Shown: positions 15,501-18,406 of the stretch, piece after piece
Layout of the letters: every line of letters starts with the position of its first letter
Position numbering within the stretch: the first letter of the stretch is position 1
Origin: Bacteroidales bacterium
GTDB lineage: Bacteria; Bacteroidota; Bacteroidia; Bacteroidales; UBA12077
NCBI GenBank assembly: GCA_030643125.1
Contig: DAOWML010000008.1
Coordinates: 1-18,406 of the forward strand
Direction of reading: 5' to 3'
Length of the DNA: 18,406 nucleotides
Translations under genes and position numbers: made by a program
The notes under the pieces: generated by a model
What the model saw: only the letters and a program-made list of their open reading frames with translations
Database searches by the model: none
Told to the model about the DNA's origin: nothing

Positions 15501-15806
15501 CCTGAAGTCTGAAAATTTATTATAAACCAGGAATGTTAATCGCTTATTTAGCGAATGATTTAATTTTTCTTCAAGCCTGAGTATTTCCTGAGTAGCATTT
15601 TCTCCGGTAAATCTTGCAATTGCTTCTCCATCCTGATTAAAATAAGTATCAAATTTATCGTATCTGTAAAATGACCAGTAAAAGTCGTTATATTGCACCC
15701 GGTTTTTCCCAAAGTTCATTTGGTGGCCATTATAAAATTGCCCATATATATTTGAGGAAATAAGGCTGCAAAAAATGAAAACTATTATTAATAAAGATTT
15801 ATTCAA
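12567..15806 (-). CDS. Outer-membrane protein: inactive peptidase MA-like domain, TolB-type propeller, Omp85 barrel
   Basis: This is a 1079-residue exported protein with three parts. The signal peptide covers about residues 1-22. Residues about 40-290 resemble peptidase MA-like (gluzincin) domains, including LPEWYLKGLTSYLSE (173-187), but the metal site is absent. VIAEVIIME (146-154) stands where His-Glu-x-x-His should be, and Lys179 replaces the usual Glu. Residues about 305-560 hold TolB/PD40-like blades such as ASPDGKLIAYVSNE and FHPRFINNSTKIIFSSNR. The C-terminal half, about 690-1079, is a BamA/TamA-like barrel with NLRGFPQNIRNG and a final strand ending in Phe. The only plausible start is TTG at 15806, since an in-frame stop lies 11 codons upstream with no ATG or GTG between. 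Similar propeller-barrel proteins occur in Bacteroidota with unknown function. First gene of the operon with the TSUP and M20 genes. Confidence 0.85.
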   Translation of the reverse strand: MNKSLLIIVFIFCSLISSNIYGQFYNGHQMNFGKNRVQYNDFYWSFYRYDKFDTYFNQDGEAIARFTGENATQEILRLEEKLNHSLNKRLTFLVYNKFSDFRQSNINLVTGKEEYNTGGITKISNNKVSLYFQGNHQEYLKQMRSVIAEVIIMEMLYGNRLTENFANSSMINLPEWYLKGLTSYLSEEWSPEIENRVKDGIINNRYKKFNRLTGDDAIYAGHSFWKYINDYYGNTVITDIIYLTRVNKGANNAVLNVLGLPFKEISKQWFEYYNDYFGDESSDAYDSSLNQSILHKNKPSLYYSQVKASPDGKLIAYVSNELGQVKIWIYNSALDKSEKIFKHGHKIKQINDYTYPVIEWYPSGKILTIIIEKDGGLKLLQYILENSEITERNLLYFDKILNFSYSDDGSKMVFSAVKDSKTDIYVFDIASSTSKQITNDLADDFHPRFINNSTKIIFSSNRLNDTLISENSNFGNQFDLFVYDYQHNKPVLSRLTSSMHQNKVNPFEIKNQEYYYLNDLNGINNLFYGKYDSTISFIDTTIHYRYFLKEKPLTNFSRNINEHHLSKNKKTYSFIKFDNENYAVYNRLLSQDHFEKDINLKETKYRKLLNEKYKTEDSLSVYDPKPKPGIDSLMIFSKEDNYVDINHYIFEIEKSYFSYKYDSIKSDNSKSQKLIPKIQIYQRTFYTDHVVGQVDFSFLNSTYQAFTGGAVYFNPGFNVLFKIGAYDLLEDYKIIAGVRFSADFNSNEYLISLENLKRKIDEQFIYHRQSFENITEFFISKTQTNKLMYLRTIPFSQITALKGTLILRHDRQTYLAIDRNSLQAPDVHKPWAGIKFDYIFDNTISKGINLYNGTRCKFFGEYYNQVNKSKMDLFVIGADFRHYQKVHRDLIFASRIAASTSFGNSKLIYYLGGVDNWTNFSQATPTFIPLNEIPINEDENYAYQAVATNLRGFPQNIRNGNNFALINTELRLPVVKYFSNYPINSFFWSNLQVVGFFDVGTAWSGWSPYSDENAYDKDVIERGSLVITLDTGRDPIVAGYGFGVRAMIFGYFARFDWAWGIEDQQITSQIFYFSLSLDF

Positions 15807-15972
15807 AACCCGTGAGCTAAAATTTTGTTATAAAAATAAATTATATTTTTGGTTTAATTTACCACAATAATATTAAAAGTTAAAGTTTGTTAACGATTAT
15901 AACAGCTTATAAGTAATTATTACTTTTGTTTGCAGTTATAATATTTGAAATAATAATAAATAAAATAGAGTT

Positions 15973-17058
15973 ATGAAGAAATTATTTTTAAGTATCGTTT
16001 CTGTACTTATCCTATTTAGTTTTGTAAATGCACAACAAAAAGGGGCATTTATTTCATTTGAAAAAGAAACACATGATTTTGGGAAAATTAAAGAAAGCGA
16101 TGGTAAGGTAGAATATAAATACATATTTACTAACACTGGTGATGCTCCACTAATAATTAACAAAGTAAAAGCATCCTGTGGTTGTACTTCTCCAACCTGG
16201 ACCGAAAAACCAATTATGCCTGGACAAAAAGGTTTTGTTAGTGCTGTTTTTGATCCTGCAAGACGGCCAGGGGCTTTTAATAAAAGTATTTTTGTAGAGA
16301 CAAATACAAATCCCGGAAGAAAGATATTAAGAATAAAGGGCGAAGTATTACCACGGGAAAAAACTATTGAAGATTATTATCCTAAAACTTTAGGTAAGTT
16401 AAGATTAGAAACTAACCATTTTGCATTTGTTCGTGTATATAATAATCAGATTAAAAAAGACACCTTGAAAATTTATAATTCTTCGGATTCAGATATGAAG
16501 ATAACTTTCTCAAGGCTTCCCGCATATCTTAAATTTGATGTAGTTCCTACGGTATTGAAGCCGGGAGGAAAGGGTTATATTCTAGGAACATATAATGGTT
16601 CAAAAGTAAACGATTGGGGTTTTGTTACCAATAGAATTAATGTGTTAATAAATGGAGAACCCGGTAATAGAAGTTATATTACAATAAGCGCTAAGGTTGA
16701 GGAAGATTTCTCCAAACTAACTGAGAAAGAAATTGCAAATGCACCTCAAATCATATTTGAAAACAAAATATTTAATTTTGGAAAAACAAAGTCAAATGAT
16801 AAAATTGAACATGTGTTCAAATATACTAATAAGGGTAAAAGCGATCTAATTATCCGAAAAATCAGGACAACATGTGGATGTACAACAGTTGCTCCTGAAA
16901 AAACAATAATTAAACCGGGAGAATCGAGTTCGTTTAAAGCTATTTTTAACCCGGGATCACGCAAAGGAAGACAAACAAAAACTATATATGTTATTAGCAA
17001 TGATCCAAAAGCTTCGAATGAAAGATTAATAATAAAAGGTGAAATATTGAAAGAGTAA
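15973..17058 (+). CDS. Exported protein with two DUF1573 domains
   Basis: This is a 361-residue protein with a signal peptide (MKKLFLSIVSVLILFSFVNA, cut before Gln). DUF1573 domains lie at about 25-133 and 255-361. Each opens with F-E-x(4,5)-FG (FEKETHDFGKI; FENKIFNFGKT). Each carries the motif Cys-Gly-Cys-Thr, at residues 69-72 and 301-304, followed by PGQ/PGE and a Phe-Asp/Asn-Pro turn. The middle (about 140-250) has no CGCT motif and looks like a related but diverged immunoglobulin-like module. These domains are common in Bacteroidota envelope proteins, but their role is not established. It is divergent from the propeller/barrel gene across a 166-bp gap, with no adjacent partner on its own strand. 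The ATG at 15973 places the signal peptide correctly. Two hairpins follow the stop. Confidence 0.9.
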   Translation: MKKLFLSIVSVLILFSFVNAQQKGAFISFEKETHDFGKIKESDGKVEYKYIFTNTGDAPLIINKVKASCGCTSPTWTEKPIMPGQKGFVSAVFDPARRPGAFNKSIFVETNTNPGRKILRIKGEVLPREKTIEDYYPKTLGKLRLETNHFAFVRVYNNQIKKDTLKIYNSSDSDMKITFSRLPAYLKFDVVPTVLKPGGKGYILGTYNGSKVNDWGFVTNRINVLINGEPGNRSYITISAKVEEDFSKLTEKEIANAPQIIFENKIFNFGKTKSNDKIEHVFKYTNKGKSDLIIRKIRTTCGCTTVAPEKTIIKPGESSSFKAIFNPGSRKGRQTKTIYVISNDPKASNERLIIKGEILKE

Positions 17059-17096
17059 AAATCATAGTATCAAAAGTTTAAATTGATAAAAATTAT

Positions 17097-17127
17097 AGAG
17101 TAGCTTCAACAAAAGCTACTCTTTTTT
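17097..17127 (+). terminator. Terminator after the DUF1573 gene
   Basis: AGAGTAGCTT (17097-17106) pairs perfectly with AAGCTACTCT (17113-17122) around six bases, and T's run to 17127. It is 39 bases after the stop codon. Confidence 0.9.
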
Positions 17128-17152
17128 GTATAATGCATATTAAAATTTAAAT

Positions 17153-17184
17153 GGAGGATTTTATAAAAGTTCTCCTATTTTTTT
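17153..17184 (+). terminator. Second hairpin and T-run before the MeaB gene
   Basis: A 10-bp stem pairs 17153-17162 with 17166-17175, with two G-U pairs and a three-base loop. TATTTTTTT follows to 17184. It is a back-up terminator for the DUF1573 gene or an attenuator in the MeaB leader, 46 bases before its ATG. Confidence 0.6.
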
Positions 17185-17229
17185 ATTTCTAGCTTTAGAA
17201 ATCATAATTTCGCATAAAATATTATTATT

Positions 17230-18339
17230 ATGTCGAAAAAAGATAACAATAATAAAAGGAACGAATTTAAATCGGCTTTAAATGTGCAAAATGGAGTTGA
17301 TCAACCCGAATCAATAAATCCGGAGGTTATAAAAAAATTTCGTCTAAAGAAAAAGATACAACATACTGTTGATGAGTATGTGGCAGGTGTTTTAGAGGGA
17401 GATCGTACAATGCTTAGCCAGGTTATAACACTGGTAGAGAGCTCTTTAGTTGAGCAAAATAAGTTTACTACCGAAATTGTTGAGAAATGTCTTCCTTATG
17501 CACGAAAATCTATTAGGATAGGTGTTACAGGTGTGCCCGGTGTAGGAAAAAGTACATTTATTGAAGCTCTTGGTAAATATCTAACTAAACAGGGAAAAAA
17601 AATTGCCGTGTTAGCAGTTGATCCAAGTAGCGAATTAACGAAAGGAAGTATTTTAGGTGATAAAACAAGAATGGAAGAGTTAGCAAACGATCCAAATGCT
17701 TTTATCAGACCTTCGCCATCGGCTGGTTCTTTGGGGGGTGTTGCAAAAAAAACCCGTCATACAATTATTCTTTGCGAAGCTGCAGGATTCGATACTATAT
17801 TGATCGAAACTGTTGGTGTTGGACAATCAGAAACTGCGGTACATTCTATGGTTGATTTCTTTTTATTGTTAATGCTTGCAGGTGCAGGAGACGAACTTCA
17901 GGGAATAAAACGTGGCATTATGGAAATGGCTGATACTATTGCTATTAATAAGGCAGATGGTGATAATGTTAATAAAGCAGAAATGGCCAAAATGGAATAT
18001 AAAAATGCTTTGCATCTATTTCCTGCTCCGGAATGTGGATGGAATCCCAAGGTGCTTACTTGCTCATCGCTCGATTTTACAGGAATCGATAAAGTTTGGG
18101 ATACGATTATCGAGTATATTGAATATATTCAGGGAACAGGTTTTTTCGAGAAACAGAGAATGAAACAAGCTAAATACTGGATGTATGAATCTATTCACGA
18201 AGCGTTGCGTAATCATTTTTATAACCAGGAGGGAATACAAGCTAAATTGAAATTATTTGAAGAAAAAGTAGTTGATAGAAAAATGAATTCTTTTTTAGCT
18301 TCTAAAATATTAATTGAAGATTATTTTAAGAAATTTTAA
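17230..18339 (+). CDS. meaB: MeaB, methylmalonyl-CoA mutase-associated GTPase
   Basis: This is a 369-residue cytoplasmic GTPase of the MeaB/ArgK type. It guards and reloads the B12 cofactor of methylmalonyl-CoA mutase, which links succinyl-CoA with propionate metabolism. The Walker A loop GVPGVGKST is at 101-109 (98-100 read GVT). AVDPSSELTKGSILGDKTRM follows, then FIRPSPSAGSLGGVAKKT, ETVGVGQSE (Walker B region) and the guanine-specificity motif NKAD at 240-243. The C-terminal helical dimerisation part is complete, ending IEDYFKKF. About 35 N-terminal residues, rich in Lys and Asn, precede the conserved core. The start ATG at 17230 is the first in frame. No mutase or epimerase gene lies within the window, although the genes are linked in many bacteria; 67 bases remain to the right. 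Two hairpins upstream suggest independent transcription. Confidence 0.95.
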   Translation: MSKKDNNNKRNEFKSALNVQNGVDQPESINPEVIKKFRLKKKIQHTVDEYVAGVLEGDRTMLSQVITLVESSLVEQNKFTTEIVEKCLPYARKSIRIGVTGVPGVGKSTFIEALGKYLTKQGKKIAVLAVDPSSELTKGSILGDKTRMEELANDPNAFIRPSPSAGSLGGVAKKTRHTIILCEAAGFDTILIETVGVGQSETAVHSMVDFFLLLMLAGAGDELQGIKRGIMEMADTIAINKADGDNVNKAEMAKMEYKNALHLFPAPECGWNPKVLTCSSLDFTGIDKVWDTIIEYIEYIQGTGFFEKQRMKQAKYWMYESIHEALRNHFYNQEGIQAKLKLFEEKVVDRKMNSFLASKILIEDYFKKF

Positions 18340-18351
18340 ATTTTTAACAAG

Positions 18352-18393
18352 TTGCAGTAGTAGGTGGCAGTTTGCACTTAGCAGTTTACAGTT
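18352..18393. repeat. Degenerate 7-bp tandem repeat at the right edge
   Basis: Six consecutive heptads read TTGCAGT, AGTAGGT, GGCAGTT, TGCACTT, AGCAGTT, TACAGTT, with a loose consensus NGCAGTT. The best four are 18366-18393. They lie 12 bases after the MeaB stop, in non-coding DNA. Further units may continue beyond the window. Confidence 0.6.
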
Positions 18394-18406
18394 CCGAAAA
18401 TTTTTA

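Noticed and set aside
15940..15947. AATATTTG as -7 box of the DUF1573 gene
   Set aside because: Seven of eight to consensus, but no TTG at a suitable upstream distance.

Overview
This 18.4-kb window is AT-rich chromosomal DNA that looks like Bacteroidota, possibly of the Bacteroidales/Marinilabiliales type; the genus cannot be fixed from sequence alone. The signs are A-rich stretches instead of Shine-Dalgarno sites before start codons, several close matches to the Bacteroidota promoter (TTG or TTTG near -33, TAnnTTTG near -7), and family content: DUF1573 repeats, a NarX-like sensor with a Cache domain, a TolB-propeller/Omp85 fusion and a half-length TSUP transporter. No phage, insertion sequence, CRISPR array, rRNA or tRNA was seen.

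Layout. 1-1545 is the 3' part of formate-tetrahydrofolate ligase, ended by a hairpin terminator. 1792-4257 is a sensor kinase/response regulator pair three bases apart. 4497-6572 is an apparent operon of a TorF-like porin and an Amt ammonium transporter. Its upstream region holds a good promoter match overlapped by one arm of a perfect 10-bp inverted repeat, and a perfect leader hairpin. A bidirectional terminator separates amt from a convergent multi-span membrane protein (6666-7334). Next come a 290-bp divergent region with two near-identical 18-bp repeats and a membrane-anchored LuxR-type regulator (7625-8581). 8805-9740 carries a degenerate thioredoxin/glutaredoxin fusion and a GroES without GroEL, ended by a second bidirectional terminator.

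On the minus strand, 9793-10530 is an isoprenylcysteine/phospholipid-type methyltransferase and 10673-10840 is a 55-residue 2[4Fe-4S] ferredoxin. 11000-15806 is a three-gene minus-strand unit read in the order pseudo-peptidase/TolB propeller/Omp85 protein, half-size TSUP transporter, M20 amidohydrolase. The last two overlap by one base. 15973-17058 is an exported protein with two DUF1573 domains, followed by two hairpin/T-run elements. 17230-18339 is the MeaB GTPase. The right edge holds a degenerate 7-bp tandem repeat.

How the genes fit together. The two-component pair, porin and Amt could form a nitrogen-acquisition module, with the porin passing small solutes through the outer membrane and Amt moving ammonium through the inner membrane; control by the adjacent regulator is inference. 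The minus-strand trio suggests an envelope protein, an exporter and a cytoplasmic amide hydrolase made together. Fhs (one-carbon units), MeaB (methylmalonyl-CoA mutase maintenance) and the ferredoxin fit fermentative or anaerobic-type metabolism. I see no clearly new defence or mobile system. The most unusual items are the operator-overlapped amt promoter, the catalytically dead peptidase/propeller/barrel fusion, the repeats before the membrane LuxR gene, and the redox fusion paired with a lone GroES.
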